DNA of 64,000 nucleotides from Chitinophaga sp. CF118. Its GTDB lineage: Bacteria; Bacteroidota; Bacteroidia; Chitinophagales; Chitinophagaceae. Where the stretch lies: assembly GCF_900112615.1 (NCBI RefSeq), contig NZ_FOMK01000001.1, forward strand, positions 496,001 through 560,000, read 5' to 3'. The notes under the pieces were generated by a model. It did not search any database and was not told the origin of the DNA. It was given only the letters and a program-made list of their open reading frames with translations. Shown one piece after another: positions 45,693 through 56,599 of the stretch. Positions within the stretch are counted from its first letter, which is position 1; every line of letters begins with the position of its first letter. A program made the translations under genes and the position numbers.

Positions 45693-48600
45693 CTAAAACC
45701 TGATGTTGATGTTAAACAGAAACTGACGGTTGTTCGGATACTTGAAATCCGAAACGCCTGGCATTACATTACTACCAGGGGTGATAGTAGTACTGGGATC
45801 CTGTCCCAGGAATTTTGTGAACGTGTATACATTGTCTGCTGTCAGCGACAATGTAACACCATCCATATGCCAGTGACTGATCAACGATTTAGGTAATGCA
45901 TACGATAATGCAATGTTGCGGATAGATAAGAAACTACCATCCTTTAAATAACGGGTAGATGTTTCTGTTGAATTGGCAGCATTCTGCGGACTAGGTTCCG
46001 TTGCAATATCTCCGGGTTTAGTCCATATTTTATAGTCCTTCGGCAATACAATTTGATTATAGTAAGGTTCATTACCATCATTCATTACAAACCGTAGTGT
46101 ATTGCTGAACACTTTATTTCCAGACAGGAAATATGCATTCACACTCAGAGAAATATTTTTGTATGTCCATTGTGAATTGAATCCACCCTGGAACTTAGGT
46201 AATGCAGAACCTACTTCCTGGTAGGTAGCACTGGCATAATCAGAAGTGGCTGCTCTTGAAATGATCTTACCATCTGCATCCTTATTTACTACTTCCCATT
46301 GGGGAGCACCCGTTTCTTTATTTACACCCAGCCATTTCGGCATATAGAACTCATACAGGTTACCTCCATTCCGGTAAATCTGTGAAATGCTCCATGTTGG
46401 CTGTGTACGGGTGATATCACTGGGCAACTGTTGCAGTTTGTTACTATTGAAGCTGATATTAAAATCAGTAGTCCATTCGAAATTCCTTGTTTTGATATTC
46501 ACAGTATTGATACCTAATTCAATACCATTATTAATCACCTGCCCTACATTCTCCCAACGTTGTTCAAAACCAACAGAAAGTGGTTGCGGCACCTGCAACA
46601 GCAGTTTTTTAGTAATATTATTATAAGCATCCACAGTCAGATTGATCCTGTTAAACAGGCTGAGGTCAATCCCTACATTTGCCTGCTCTTTACTTTCCCA
46701 GGTCAGATTCGGACTAGGCAGCTGTGAAGGAGTAGCGGCTGTTCCTCCATTATACTGACTGTTCAGTGAATAGAGCCCCAGGTAACGGGAAGAACCAATG
46801 TCCTGTGTACCCGTAACCCCATAGCTAGCTCTCAGCTTCAGTGTATTTATAAGTTTGTTATCTTCCAGGAAACCTTCTTTACTGATCAGCCATGCTGCTG
46901 ATATAGATGGGAAAGAACCATAACGATGACTGGAAGGAAACGCGGTAGAACCATCTACACGGTAAGATCCTGTGATGTAATATTTATCCTTATAACCATA
47001 ATTCAACTGAGAAATAAATGACTGGATAATAGCCGCATCACTGGAGCCTGTTACAAGCTGATTATTGGATACTACATTCAACACTTTCAGTCCTTCCGGC
47101 AATCCTTTACCGGATGCTCCCAGTATTTCTGTTTTACTGTTTTCTATCGCAATACCGGCCAATCCACTGATCGAATGATCACCTTTCTTAAAACTAAACT
47201 TTAACAGGTCGTTGGATATGATACCATATGATAATGTACTCAACTCATTCAGATATCCGGTACCATTATACTGTCCTGCCACTACAGGAGAATAATAATC
47301 CGTTCCCTTGTTATAACCTACAGCCGCCCGGTTACTGCTGGAGAATGATAACCAGTCTGTGATATTCACATTCAATCCCAGATCGTAGTTTACATCAAAG
47401 TTCTTATAAGGGTGATTGGAATTTTTAATTGTATGAATAGGATTTATCTTATCCCTTGACCACCATTTGAAAGTGGAATTACCATCTACATATACCGGTT
47501 GTCCTTTACTGTCATATGGATTATCCCATGGCATGTTCAGATAAGCGTTATACACATCCTCATAGTTGTAACTCTTTCCGGAAGATCCGCTGATGTTGAT
47601 ATTATTAGTTACACTCACATTTTTTGAGAAATGATAGGTAGAATTACCACGCAGGTTTACCCGCTGGTAACCGGTATTCATGAAAGTACCTTTTTCATTA
47701 TAGTAAGAAATCCCGGTATAGTATTCGTTCTTCTCTGTACTACCACTGGCAGAAAGATAGATATTCTGCATTGGTGCTGTTTCAAACATTGTAGTCAGCC
47801 AGTTATAATTCTGGTTCTGTAATGTTTTAGGACGCTCACTATAAAACTTAAGGATATCTATTTTGTAAGAGTTATTTGTAGTACCCGGAATATAATCACG
47901 GTAATATTCTTTCTGACGATCATACAACTGGCTGCCATTCATCATCTCCATTCTCCCAAAATCCGGTGTACGGAATCCCGTGGTTACCTTTGCTTCAAAA
48001 CGTGTTTTACCCAGCTTTGCTTTTTTGGTTGTAACGATGATCACCCCTGCATTGGCCTGAGAACCATACATAGCAGTAGCACCTGCATCTTTCAGTACGG
48101 TAATATTTTCCACATCATTGGGATCATAATTACCGCCGATAATACCATCCACTACAAACAGCGGGCTCTGTGATGCATTCACAGAAGAAACGCCGCGTAG
48201 CCTGATTTCGGAAGAAGCCCCTGGCACACCGGAACTGTTCACTACCTGTAAACCCGCAACCTTTCCCTGCAACATGGAACCAACATCATTGGTGGTCACA
48301 TCCTTTAGTTTATCAGATGACACCACACTTACAGCACTGGTCAGTTCACTCTTTTTCTTATCACTATATCCCACAACAACTACCTCATTAAATTTGCGGG
48401 TATCCTCTTCCAGTGATACGTTGATGCGGTCACGTGCAGCTACTTCTTTTGTAACATACCCGATATTGCTGATAACCAGCACATCTTTACGTTGAAGCTC
48501 CCGTAATGTAAAGTTCCCTTGTGCATCTGTCTGTGTACCCTTGCGCGTACCTTTTACCAGTACCGTAGCTCCTGGTAATGGTGCACCCGCAGCTGTATTT

Positions 48601-49013
48601 ACTTTCCCGCTGATAGTGATCAGCGTATCGGCATAAGTCGCCGGCGGAGTGAATACTACCGGCTTAATAATGAAGCTATTCCCTTCATGGGAATACATCA
48701 CCAGTTGATTCTTCAGGCACAGATCCAGCACCTCCTGTATGCTGGCATCTTTTACCTGTAAAGTAACCGGTTTGGCACTGGAAAGTACCTTTTCAGAATA
48801 TACAATTGAAACTCCCGTTTGTGTAATAATCTCTGCAAACACCTGTTGGAGTGGCACATCTCTCACGGCTAAAGTCACCTTCTGGGAGTATCCCGCCGCA
48901 GATACATGCAAACAGGTCACTAACAGAACAAATGCGGTCAATTTCATAACCAGGCAAATTTTGGTTGTTAGCCCGCGCACACAGCGGGCCATTACATTAC
49001 AATCGAAATGCAT
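45693..49013 (-). CDS. SusC/RagA TonB-dependent transporter with STN domain
   Basis: A 1106-residue outer-membrane transporter. The signal peptide ends near AAGYS; an STN domain (VTLAVRDVPLQQVFAEIITQTG) covers ~46-115, then a carboxypeptidase-like domain (ISGKVNTAAGAPLPGATVLV). The SusC signature SPLFVVDGIIGG...DVENITVLKDAGATAMYGSQ follows, and the barrel ends INIRF. The signature has DAGATAMYGSQANAGV where others have DAASAAIYGSRGANGV, a normal variant. The STN domain links it to the FecR encoded 213 bp upstream. Confidence 0.94.
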   Translation of the reverse strand: MHFDCNVMARCVRGLTTKICLVMKLTAFVLLVTCLHVSAAGYSQKVTLAVRDVPLQQVFAEIITQTGVSIVYSEKVLSSAKPVTLQVKDASIQEVLDLCLKNQLVMYSHEGNSFIIKPVVFTPPATYADTLITISGKVNTAAGAPLPGATVLVKGTRKGTQTDAQGNFTLRELQRKDVLVISNIGYVTKEVAARDRINVSLEEDTRKFNEVVVVGYSDKKKSELTSAVSVVSSDKLKDVTTNDVGSMLQGKVAGLQVVNSSGVPGASSEIRLRGVSSVNASQSPLFVVDGIIGGNYDPNDVENITVLKDAGATAMYGSQANAGVIIVTTKKAKLGKTRFEAKVTTGFRTPDFGRMEMMNGSQLYDRQKEYYRDYIPGTTNNSYKIDILKFYSERPKTLQNQNYNWLTTMFETAPMQNIYLSASGSTEKNEYYTGISYYNEKGTFMNTGYQRVNLRGNSTYHFSKNVSVTNNINISGSSGKSYNYEDVYNAYLNMPWDNPYDSKGQPVYVDGNSTFKWWSRDKINPIHTIKNSNHPYKNFDVNYDLGLNVNITDWLSFSSSNRAAVGYNKGTDYYSPVVAGQYNGTGYLNELSTLSYGIISNDLLKFSFKKGDHSISGLAGIAIENSKTEILGASGKGLPEGLKVLNVVSNNQLVTGSSDAAIIQSFISQLNYGYKDKYYITGSYRVDGSTAFPSSHRYGSFPSISAAWLISKEGFLEDNKLINTLKLRASYGVTGTQDIGSSRYLGLYSLNSQYNGGTAATPSQLPSPNLTWESKEQANVGIDLSLFNRINLTVDAYNNITKKLLLQVPQPLSVGFEQRWENVGQVINNGIELGINTVNIKTRNFEWTTDFNISFNSNKLQQLPSDITRTQPTWSISQIYRNGGNLYEFYMPKWLGVNKETGAPQWEVVNKDADGKIISRAATSDYASATYQEVGSALPKFQGGFNSQWTYKNISLSVNAYFLSGNKVFSNTLRFVMNDGNEPYYNQIVLPKDYKIWTKPGDIATEPSPQNAANSTETSTRYLKDGSFLSIRNIALSYALPKSLISHWHMDGVTLSLTADNVYTFTKFLGQDPSTTITPGSNVMPGVSDFKYPNNRQFLFNINIRF

Positions 49014-49080
49014 ACTTTTGTAGTGTTTGGTAGTACTTAAATGGTCTTACAGCGATTATTAAAGGATACCAGATAAATTG

Positions 49081-49105
49081 CCGGAGGTGTTGCGAGCATC
49101 TCCGG
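49081..49105. other. Hairpin in the FecR-susC gap
   Basis: CCGGAG at 49081-49086 pairs with CTCCGG at 49100-49105 in the 213-bp gap, followed by short direct repeats of TTGATTGAATT at about 49129 and 49144. This could be an attenuator between the regulator and the transporter gene. A TTTTA follows only on the plus strand, against the direction of transcription. Confidence 0.4.
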
Positions 49106-49226
49106 TTTTATAAGGGTCCTTCCCCCTTTGATTGAATTAATTGCTTGATTGAATTGCCGGTGTTTTACCGGACAGCTGCTTAAATTCTGGTTTAATTAAT
49201 TTCTACTGATTTTGATTTTCACTACC

Positions 49227-50369
49227 CTACGGCAGTACAATTACTTTCCTTCCTTCTATTCTGAAATGATTATAACCGCTGCCTTCCAGCAGACTTAATA
49301 CTCCTGAAAGATTCAGGTTTCTGCCTATTCCTCCACCGTATAGTTCTTCACTTGGTTTGGCCGCATATACAATATCTACATCGTACCAGCGGGCCACTTC
49401 ACGTAGAATGGCGGGCAAAGCCATATTGTTAAATACAAATAAGCCGTTTTTCCAGGCTGTTACTTTCTTCAGATCGGCATCCTTCACCGAGATAGCATGA
49501 TTTTGGTTATCCAGTACTGCCTGTTGGCCGGGCTTTAGCAATTGCAGCGCAGGCCCTTCTTTTACCTGTACACTACCTGTTAATAACGTGGTGTTCACCG
49601 TAGTTTCATCAGGGTAAGCCATCACATCAAAGTCGGTACCCAGTACCTGAACTTCCATGTTGCTAACCATTACCCGGAACGGTTGTGCAGCATTCTTTGC
49701 TACTTCAAAATATCCCTGTCCTTCCAGTTCTACAATTCGTTTTTCACCGGTAAATGCAGTAGGATACCGGAGTGTGGATGCTGAATTCAGCCAGACTTTT
49801 GTACCATCTGGCAATACTAATTTGAACTGCCCTCCCCTGGGCGTAGTTAACTTATTATAATGTACACCGGTACCATCCCCATGGGCGGCGTACAATAATT
49901 GTCCATTTTGTTTCCGTATGGCTACCTGCCCCTGCCTGATCACCTGATTGCCGGTACTGTCCAGCGTAACGGTAGAACCGTCTGCGAGCGTCAGCACCGC
50001 CTTGTTTATACCCGGGGCAATATCCGTTTCCTGCACCTTAACAAGCATCTTTTCCGGTGTTTTCCGGTTTAACAGCCAGTAAGCGCTGCCTGCCAATAAC
50101 AACACCACTGCCGCGGCGGCTATACGGGTAAATGAAAAGATCCTTGCACGGACAACGGGTGCCGGTGCAAGGATCTTCTCATAAATATCCTCAAAGTCTA
50201 ATTCAGGTACAGTTGTGTCTGCCCCATAAACATCTCCCATGAAGCGTTTTAACACTTCCTCACTGTTTTCTCCCCCTATATAACTGAATAGTTCCTCCAG
50301 TTCCTCTCGGCTGCAGGACTTATTCAAATAACCTTCCAGGAGGTATTGTATTCTTGACGGATCAGGCAT
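49227..50369 (-). CDS. FecR-family anti-sigma factor without an adjacent sigma gene
   Basis: A 380-residue inner-membrane regulator. The ATG at 50367-50369 (MPDPSRIQYLLEGYLNKSCS) is chosen because this is the usual FecR beginning; the frame extends further upstream by 16 hydrophobic residues. A transmembrane helix (RIAAAAVVLLLAGSAYWLL) precedes the FecR domain (GINKAVLTLADGSTVTL...RGGQFKLVLPDGTKVWLNSAST) and a C-terminal DUF4974-like domain (LSGVLSLLEGSGYNHFRIEGRKVIV). Its neighbour upstream is a phosphodiesterase, not a sigma gene. One of the two sigma genes at 57.6-58.8 kb may be its partner. Confidence 0.9.
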   Translation of the reverse strand: MPDPSRIQYLLEGYLNKSCSREELEELFSYIGGENSEEVLKRFMGDVYGADTTVPELDFEDIYEKILAPAPVVRARIFSFTRIAAAAVVLLLAGSAYWLLNRKTPEKMLVKVQETDIAPGINKAVLTLADGSTVTLDSTGNQVIRQGQVAIRKQNGQLLYAAHGDGTGVHYNKLTTPRGGQFKLVLPDGTKVWLNSASTLRYPTAFTGEKRIVELEGQGYFEVAKNAAQPFRVMVSNMEVQVLGTDFDVMAYPDETTVNTTLLTGSVQVKEGPALQLLKPGQQAVLDNQNHAISVKDADLKKVTAWKNGLFVFNNMALPAILREVARWYDVDIVYAAKPSEELYGGGIGRNLNLSGVLSLLEGSGYNHFRIEGRKVIVLP

Positions 50370-50429
50370 ATAAGTATAAAGACGAAGCAGAAAACAAACA
50401 GGACCGTCAAAAAACAATATTTTTTTAAA

Positions 50430-51638
50430 TTATGGTTTTACCCACCTGTTAATGGTATTCTCATTGGTTTCAAGCACTATTTTATACATGTTTGCCGGCA
50501 ATTGTTGCACATTAATAAGGGCATGTTCGTTTTTCACCGGCACCTCTCCCAACAATTTATATTCATCAGTTCCTCCGGTTTTGAAGTCATTGGTGGTAGT
50601 CACCCATATTTTCACTCTCCCGGTATCCTGCATAGCCTGCCATTTCAGGTCTATATTTCCCTGGATATAATTTGCTACAGCATTAGTAATAGCTACTTTA
50701 CCGATCAAAGACACCCCATCTACCTCACGGGTGGTATGTGCCGGAATAGTAAGATCCATAAACTTCGCTATAGTAGGCATGATGTCCACAATAGCGGGTT
50801 CATAATACCGGGCATAATCATTCAGTTTGGGATAGTTCGTAACCATCCAGGTGCCACGTTGTCTTGCAGACTGCCCACCATGATTCTTTCCGGTGCTTTC
50901 ATCACGGCCATGATCTGTGGTGATAATGATCATCCAGTCTTCCGCAAATTTTTGCTGCCGGTAAGTGATCGCATCCCAAAGCCGGCCCATCTGTTTGTCC
51001 ATCATCTCTACAGCAGTGTAGAACTGCGGACTGTCACCATACATATGGCCCATATCATCTGTATATTCCAGGTACACCCAGGAAAGATCAGCAGCCTGTT
51101 TTTTAATTCCCTCAGCAGCTTCTGAGATTACCTTCTCATCAATAGCATGCATGAAGTCCCGCTGTTTGTCATGTTTGAAATTCACGGTATCCAGTTCATA
51201 ACCATCAGCATGAAAATCTATATAAGTATCCAATGCCAATTTGGTACGATTATCAAGCCAGCTGGAATAGATAGCCGTCTTTTTACCGGGATACTGTGTT
51301 TTCAACAGCCTGAAAATGTTGTAGTAATTATAATTGGGAGCAGTGATATCATTATCAGGCACATTGTGTTTATTCACCCATACACCAGTTAGCAAACTGT
51401 TATACCCCACCGCTGAAATAGTAGGTGTTTGTGAATAGGTATCTTTATCACCACCCACATGCATACGGGTATAATTACCGGCAGCTTTTATACGATCTAT
51501 ATTAGGTGTAGCCAGTCTTTCAATAACATCTGCAGGAATACCATCAGCAATAACAAATACTACTTTCTTTATTTTCTGTGCAGATAAAGAGCCGGCAAAT
51601 AATAAACATCCTGCAAATGCGATATATAATTTCTTCAT
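50430..51638 (-). CDS. Alkaline-phosphatase-superfamily phosphodiesterase/pyrophosphatase
   Basis: A 402-residue exported enzyme of the type I phosphodiesterase/nucleotide pyrophosphatase group (PF01663). After the signal peptide (LSAQ-20) come [12 protein letters not shown] with the first metal Asp, [15 protein letters not shown] with the Thr/Ser nucleophile region, [10 protein letters not shown], and [19 protein letters not shown] with the last metal ligands. It should remove phosphate or phospho-groups in the periplasm. It sits between two SusC/SusD units, 56 bp after the upstream susD, which suggests a phosphorylated substrate or nucleotide-linked ligand. Confidence 0.9.
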   Translation of the reverse strand: MKKLYIAFAGCLLFAGSLSAQKIKKVVFVIADGIPADVIERLATPNIDRIKAAGNYTRMHVGGDKDTYSQTPTISAVGYNSLLTGVWVNKHNVPDNDITAPNYNYYNIFRLLKTQYPGKKTAIYSSWLDNRTKLALDTYIDFHADGYELDTVNFKHDKQRDFMHAIDEKVISEAAEGIKKQAADLSWVYLEYTDDMGHMYGDSPQFYTAVEMMDKQMGRLWDAITYRQQKFAEDWMIIITTDHGRDESTGKNHGGQSARQRGTWMVTNYPKLNDYARYYEPAIVDIMPTIAKFMDLTIPAHTTREVDGVSLIGKVAITNAVANYIQGNIDLKWQAMQDTGRVKIWVTTTNDFKTGGTDEYKLLGEVPVKNEHALINVQQLPANMYKIVLETNENTINRWVKP

Positions 51639-51694
51639 GACTTTGGATTAAAAAGGGCCAGCCAGTTACCAGCCGGCCCATACAATATAATAAA

Positions 51695-53146
51695 TTATTC
51701 AGCCTTTAATAACCACATCACGCCATTGATATTATCCCCTTCCGGATACTGACGGGAGATAGCTTCATTCACATGCTGCTGGTTATTCTGTAATTCAGTT
51801 TCAGGATACATCCACCGCGCAGGCACCTTCTTATTGTTCAGCACTCCGTCGCCCGATACATCAAACACAGGCAAACCAGTGCGGCGTTGCTCATAGAAGA
51901 ATTGCCAGCCGCCACTCAGGAAAGAAGCCAGATATTTCTGCGTCATTACTGTTTCCAGGCTGTTAACTGCAGGATAAGGATTCAATTGCAGATAAGCAGT
52001 AATCTCAGCCTGGGCTATACCATAAAACTGCATAGAGGCTGTTACTCCTTTATTGTAGTAATCAGCAGCACTGCCACTTATCCAGCCACGGATCACACCT
52101 TCTGCAAGAATAAATTGCAACTCAGGATATCCCAGTGCCACACTAGGTTCATTTACCGGGTTATTGTAATAACGTTTCTTAATTCTGGAGGCTTCTCCCG
52201 CTAATATGCGTACGCTGTTTTTATCAAGAGAAGCACTACCTTTTACACCCCCATACGCATTAAAATCATTATCAGGTAATGCAGCATATTTAGGTGCTTT
52301 TTCTGCAAAAGCGAATAACCTTGGGTCTTTCAGTCCTTTCAGCAGATCCATAAATGTCTCCTCCATATAATAAGCTGTTTGCAGATCATTACTGTTATAA
52401 TGCTTATAACGGTTATCCTGCAGATCATAAAATGTTAGCTGACCATTATCCCCATTACCTGTCAGCAATGGATAAGTAGTGGGATCATTTACGATAGCAG
52501 CAAAACGTTTCTTTACTTCTATTTTAGTATTATTTCCTTTCTGAGATAAGCTTATCAACACCCTGAGTGAAAGCGTATTGATCAGTTGTTTCCATTTAGT
52601 CATCTCTCCTTTATACACAATATCTCCCTGTACAGATGCAGTAGACGAAGTGATCAGCTTATTCGCCTCATCCAGATCATTCAGGATAGACAGGAAAATA
52701 TCTTCCTGTTTATCGTATACCGGCGCACCGTTTCCTTCATCTCCTTTCATGGCTTCACTGTACGGAATATCACCGAAAGTATTGGTCAGTTGTAAAAAGT
52801 ACCAGGCATTGAAGAATTTAACCAGTGGGATATACTCCGGTTTTCCCATACGGTTTGCTTCCTGTTCCATTTTCTCTACCTGTAATAATTGAGAATAAGG
52901 ATTAAAAGAAGCTCTTGCCCATCCATAATACTGTTCGTTAGAAACGGAGTTGTTAAACACCATTTGTCTGGTAGCCAGAGTAGCACTCAGATCTAATACC
53001 TCAAAGGCATTTTGTTCTACACTATTCAACAACAGATCTGGCGTAGCTATGGTTGAATAATTAGGATCTATCTGAAATTCTTCGAATTTTTTACAACCGG
53101 CAGCCATGATCAGCAACAGGGTTGTTATAGTATATATCTTTCTCAT
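51695..53146 (-). CDS. SusD-like lipoprotein (SusD/RagB-like group)
   Basis: A 483-residue lipoprotein with LLLIMAAGCKKFEEFQIDPN (Cys18). The pattern NPNYSTIATPDLLLNSVEQ and LQLTNTFGDIPYSEAMKG is that of the SusD-like superfamily variant (PF12771 type) rather than the RagB type of the other three here. It contains WQFFYEQRRTGLPVFDVSG near the end. It pairs with the SusC 12 bp upstream and is followed by the phosphodiesterase. Confidence 0.9.
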   Translation of the reverse strand: MRKIYTITTLLLIMAAGCKKFEEFQIDPNYSTIATPDLLLNSVEQNAFEVLDLSATLATRQMVFNNSVSNEQYYGWARASFNPYSQLLQVEKMEQEANRMGKPEYIPLVKFFNAWYFLQLTNTFGDIPYSEAMKGDEGNGAPVYDKQEDIFLSILNDLDEANKLITSSTASVQGDIVYKGEMTKWKQLINTLSLRVLISLSQKGNNTKIEVKKRFAAIVNDPTTYPLLTGNGDNGQLTFYDLQDNRYKHYNSNDLQTAYYMEETFMDLLKGLKDPRLFAFAEKAPKYAALPDNDFNAYGGVKGSASLDKNSVRILAGEASRIKKRYYNNPVNEPSVALGYPELQFILAEGVIRGWISGSAADYYNKGVTASMQFYGIAQAEITAYLQLNPYPAVNSLETVMTQKYLASFLSGGWQFFYEQRRTGLPVFDVSGDGVLNNKKVPARWMYPETELQNNQQHVNEAISRQYPEGDNINGVMWLLKAE

Positions 53147-53158
53147 GATCGCTGATGG

Positions 53159-56100
53159 TTAGAATTTAAGATTAACATTAAAGCCCATACTCCTTGTAGA
53201 AGGCGTTTGTAAATTATCAGCACCTGCATCCGGATCCACATTAGGCATTTTAGAGAACAATAACAGATTTCTACCTACTGCAGACACTTCTGCACTATGG
53301 AAGAAGCTACCTTTCAGCCAACTACCGGGAACTCTCCAGGTAAGTGTTACTTCTCTTAACTTCAGGAAGGTTTGAGAGAAATAATTGTAATTATTGTTTG
53401 CACCATTGCTGGTTTGCTTCATATAAGCGATATAGTTAACCGTGTTTGTATTTGGTGCAAACGTGCGGGTATCAGTAATTATATTTCCGTCGTCATCATA
53501 ACTGGCAGCACCACCTGTTACCACTACACCTTTACCTACATAAGTAGCTTTTCCTGCATTGGCATCATCCCTGAACTGATTTACTGTACCAGGGTTGGTA
53601 CCACCCCACCACATTTTCTGATTGGTTGTTGAATAGATCATTCCACCAATACGACCGTCTACCAGGAAACGTAAACTAAAGTTTTTATAGCTGAAGCTAT
53701 TCTCTATACCATAGATCCAGTCGGGATCCTGATTACCTACAGAACGTTTGAAAACATCTTTCAGCGGATATCCGTTTGAGTCGTAAATAATGTTTCCTGA
53801 AGCATCTTTCTGGTAAACGTCTGCAAAAACCATATCTGTTCTATCTCCTTCTTTCAGATAATTAAAACGTTTAACAGTACCGGAAATATCTTTAAGATAA
53901 CGACGGTAAGTACTAAGATTCACCATTACATCCCATCTGAAATCAGCTTTACGGATAGGATTGGCAGTGATTACTATTTCCAGACCTTTGCGCTGATATA
54001 CATTACCATTTTCCTTCTTGTAGTTATAACCGCTACCCAGTGAAATAGGAACAGATAAAATGTTATTATAGTCTTTCGTCTGGAAGTAAGTAAATTCCAC
54101 ACCTAGTCTGTTACTAAAGAACTTTGTATCTACCCCCGCTTCCCAGCTGTCTGATGTTTGCGGACGCAATGATTTATTATAGATCACATCCCCATAAGTT
54201 AGTGATGGTACAGTATTCCAGATAACTCCTTTGCCATAGGAAGGCAGATATGCATAGGTATAAGCATTATCATCCAATGTACCGCTGGACACCCTGGATA
54301 AAGATCCTCTCGCTTTCAGGAAAGAGAACCATTCAGGCAATTTAACTAATTGGGAAACCACCACTGCACCAGTTAAGGATGGATAGAAGAAACTATTATG
54401 TTCAACAGGTAATGTAGAGATCTTATCATTACGCCCTGTTACAGAGATATACAGTGCATTATACAATTCAAGGTCTACAAGTCCGTAGTAGCTGCGGGTT
54501 CTCCGCTCTTCAATACCATTGGTGGCAGTTACAGGGCTGGTTGAATTATTCAGATTATAAAACCCGGGAATCGTTAACCCGTCTGTATTACTCTTATTAT
54601 ATTTATAGTTGCGATAGTAATTAGAGCCTCCTCCCTGTACATGGATCTTAAACTTATCACTGAAAGTATGGTTGTAATCCACAATAACATCAGATACAAT
54701 ATCGAAATAACCTTCTGAGGAAACGGTATACTGTCCTCTCGATTTATTACCATATCCTATATAACTTTTAGGTTCGTTATAGTTACGGTTAAGCCCATAC
54801 TCATTAATACCCGTGCGGAACTTTGCAGTAAAGGACGGACTAATCTGATAATTCATGTCCACTGATCCAAAAGTATTATCCTTGTTATACCCACGCAGAT
54901 ACTCATATGCCTGGAAGTACGGATTGTTATAATAAGATGTATTGAAATGCCGTTGTAGCACCCCTTCTTTTCCCGGTGCCCAGTAATTACGCAGGTCACG
55001 TACATCCACGTCCGGTCCTGTCCACAAAACCAGGTTATACAGGTAGTTGGTAGGACCATATCCTGTTTCAGGGAAGTTTTTTGTATACTCCTTATTGTAG
55101 CTGATCCTTGCATTAATGCTGAATGCATCACTGAGGTTATAATTACCAGCCATATTAAAAGAAGTATTTTTCAGATCAGTATTAGGAACAATACCCTGCT
55201 GATAGATATGTGAAGCAGATGCCCTGAAACTTCCTTTATCGCCCGATTTTGTAAAGCTCACGTTATTACTGGAAATGACACCGGTACGGAAAAAGTTCTT
55301 CACATTATCCTTACCTCTTGATAGAAAAGGTATCGGCACTAATTTACCTGTAACTGGATCCACCGGGCTGTTAAATTGCGTGGTTTCAAAATAACCGCTG
55401 GGAGTAGAAGGATCCCTCTGATCCAGTTTAGGCCCCCATATCCATCCACCACCTTCTTCAGAACCACCTCCACCATCAACATAAGCATACTTTCCGGCAT
55501 CCCCATTTCCATAAGTTGATTGCACTTTAGGGATGCGGATAAAGCCGGTCTGGAATTGCGTAGATGAATTAAACTCTACACTCAGATCTTTACCACCACC
55601 TCTTTTAGTGGTAATCATAATTGCACCATTCTGACCAATAGATCCATACAATGCAGAAGCAGAAGCACCTTTCAGTACCGTCATACTTTCCACATCATCA
55701 GCATTGATCTTGAAAAGATCTGCCGACTGATCAGGGATTCCATCGATAACAATCAGTGGTTTTCTTCCACGTAAAGAGATTTCAGGATCCTGAAAAAGAT
55801 CGGATTTATTACGGATAGTCAAACCGGCTACCTTACCTGTCAGAGAACTGATCACATTCGATTCACGGGCTTTCACCAGTTCTGCTCCTTTTACTTCCTG
55901 TGCAGCATAACCCAGTTTGGCTTTCTCTTTTTTGATACCTAAAGCAGTTACCACAACTTCAGATAATTTCTTTTCATCATCCGGCAATGTTACCTGGTAG
56001 CTGGTGGTTGCTCCCACAGTGATCTGTTGGGATACATAACCAGTGAAGGAAATAATCAGTACATCACCTTCAGATACTTTTATCTGGAAGTCCCCATTAT

Positions 56101-56581
56101 CATTAGTGATAGTACCCCTTTTAGTTCCTTTCACCATTACAGATACACCGGGAATAGGCTGTTTCTTTGCATCCGTTACCTTCCCTGAAATCGTCTTTTC
56201 TTCAGGCGCAGGAGCAGTTGTAGCTACAGATGAACGGATAATAATATTATTGTCCAGGCATTTGTAATTAAACGTTGCCTGACTGGCCAGCAGCTGTAAT
56301 ACTTTTTCCAGTGAGGCATTTGGTGCATTTACATTTACCTTTCTTTTCATCAGACCTGACTGATCCATACAAACAATAGAATACTTTGTTTGCTGCTCAA
56401 TCATCTCAAACACATCTTCCAATGGTTTATTCTGCACAGAAATTGAACAGGGCACTTTTTGAAGATCCATCAGTGAAGTTGCTTTTGCAATAGCAAAGCT
56501 GTGTAGAAAAATATGGCATAACAAGACACACAAGAGTATCCTGCCATGTTTTGGCATTAGGCTTTTGTACAAAAAATGCAT
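53159..56581 (-). CDS. SusC/RagA TonB-dependent transporter with STN domain
   Basis: A 1140-residue outer-membrane transporter, the longest of the four. The signal peptide ends near AIAKA; an STN domain (ISVQNKPLEDVFEMIEQQ) lies at ~46-115 and the carboxypeptidase-like domain at ~130-205 (ISGKVTDAKKQPIPGVSVMV). The plug has KPLIVIDGIPDQ and DDVESMTVLKGASASALYGSIGQNG. This signature differs from the usual DAASA..RGANG form and matches the SusD-like partner subgroup. The barrel ends NVNLKF. It is encoded directly after its FecR. Confidence 0.94.
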   Translation of the reverse strand: MHFLYKSLMPKHGRILLCVLLCHIFLHSFAIAKATSLMDLQKVPCSISVQNKPLEDVFEMIEQQTKYSIVCMDQSGLMKRKVNVNAPNASLEKVLQLLASQATFNYKCLDNNIIIRSSVATTAPAPEEKTISGKVTDAKKQPIPGVSVMVKGTKRGTITNDNGDFQIKVSEGDVLIISFTGYVSQQITVGATTSYQVTLPDDEKKLSEVVVTALGIKKEKAKLGYAAQEVKGAELVKARESNVISSLTGKVAGLTIRNKSDLFQDPEISLRGRKPLIVIDGIPDQSADLFKINADDVESMTVLKGASASALYGSIGQNGAIMITTKRGGGKDLSVEFNSSTQFQTGFIRIPKVQSTYGNGDAGKYAYVDGGGGSEEGGGWIWGPKLDQRDPSTPSGYFETTQFNSPVDPVTGKLVPIPFLSRGKDNVKNFFRTGVISSNNVSFTKSGDKGSFRASASHIYQQGIVPNTDLKNTSFNMAGNYNLSDAFSINARISYNKEYTKNFPETGYGPTNYLYNLVLWTGPDVDVRDLRNYWAPGKEGVLQRHFNTSYYNNPYFQAYEYLRGYNKDNTFGSVDMNYQISPSFTAKFRTGINEYGLNRNYNEPKSYIGYGNKSRGQYTVSSEGYFDIVSDVIVDYNHTFSDKFKIHVQGGGSNYYRNYKYNKSNTDGLTIPGFYNLNNSTSPVTATNGIEERRTRSYYGLVDLELYNALYISVTGRNDKISTLPVEHNSFFYPSLTGAVVVSQLVKLPEWFSFLKARGSLSRVSSGTLDDNAYTYAYLPSYGKGVIWNTVPSLTYGDVIYNKSLRPQTSDSWEAGVDTKFFSNRLGVEFTYFQTKDYNNILSVPISLGSGYNYKKENGNVYQRKGLEIVITANPIRKADFRWDVMVNLSTYRRYLKDISGTVKRFNYLKEGDRTDMVFADVYQKDASGNIIYDSNGYPLKDVFKRSVGNQDPDWIYGIENSFSYKNFSLRFLVDGRIGGMIYSTTNQKMWWGGTNPGTVNQFRDDANAGKATYVGKGVVVTGGAASYDDDGNIITDTRTFAPNTNTVNYIAYMKQTSNGANNNYNYFSQTFLKLREVTLTWRVPGSWLKGSFFHSAEVSAVGRNLLLFSKMPNVDPDAGADNLQTPSTRSMGFNVNLKF

Positions 56582-56599
56582 ATATAGGTGTTTATATTT

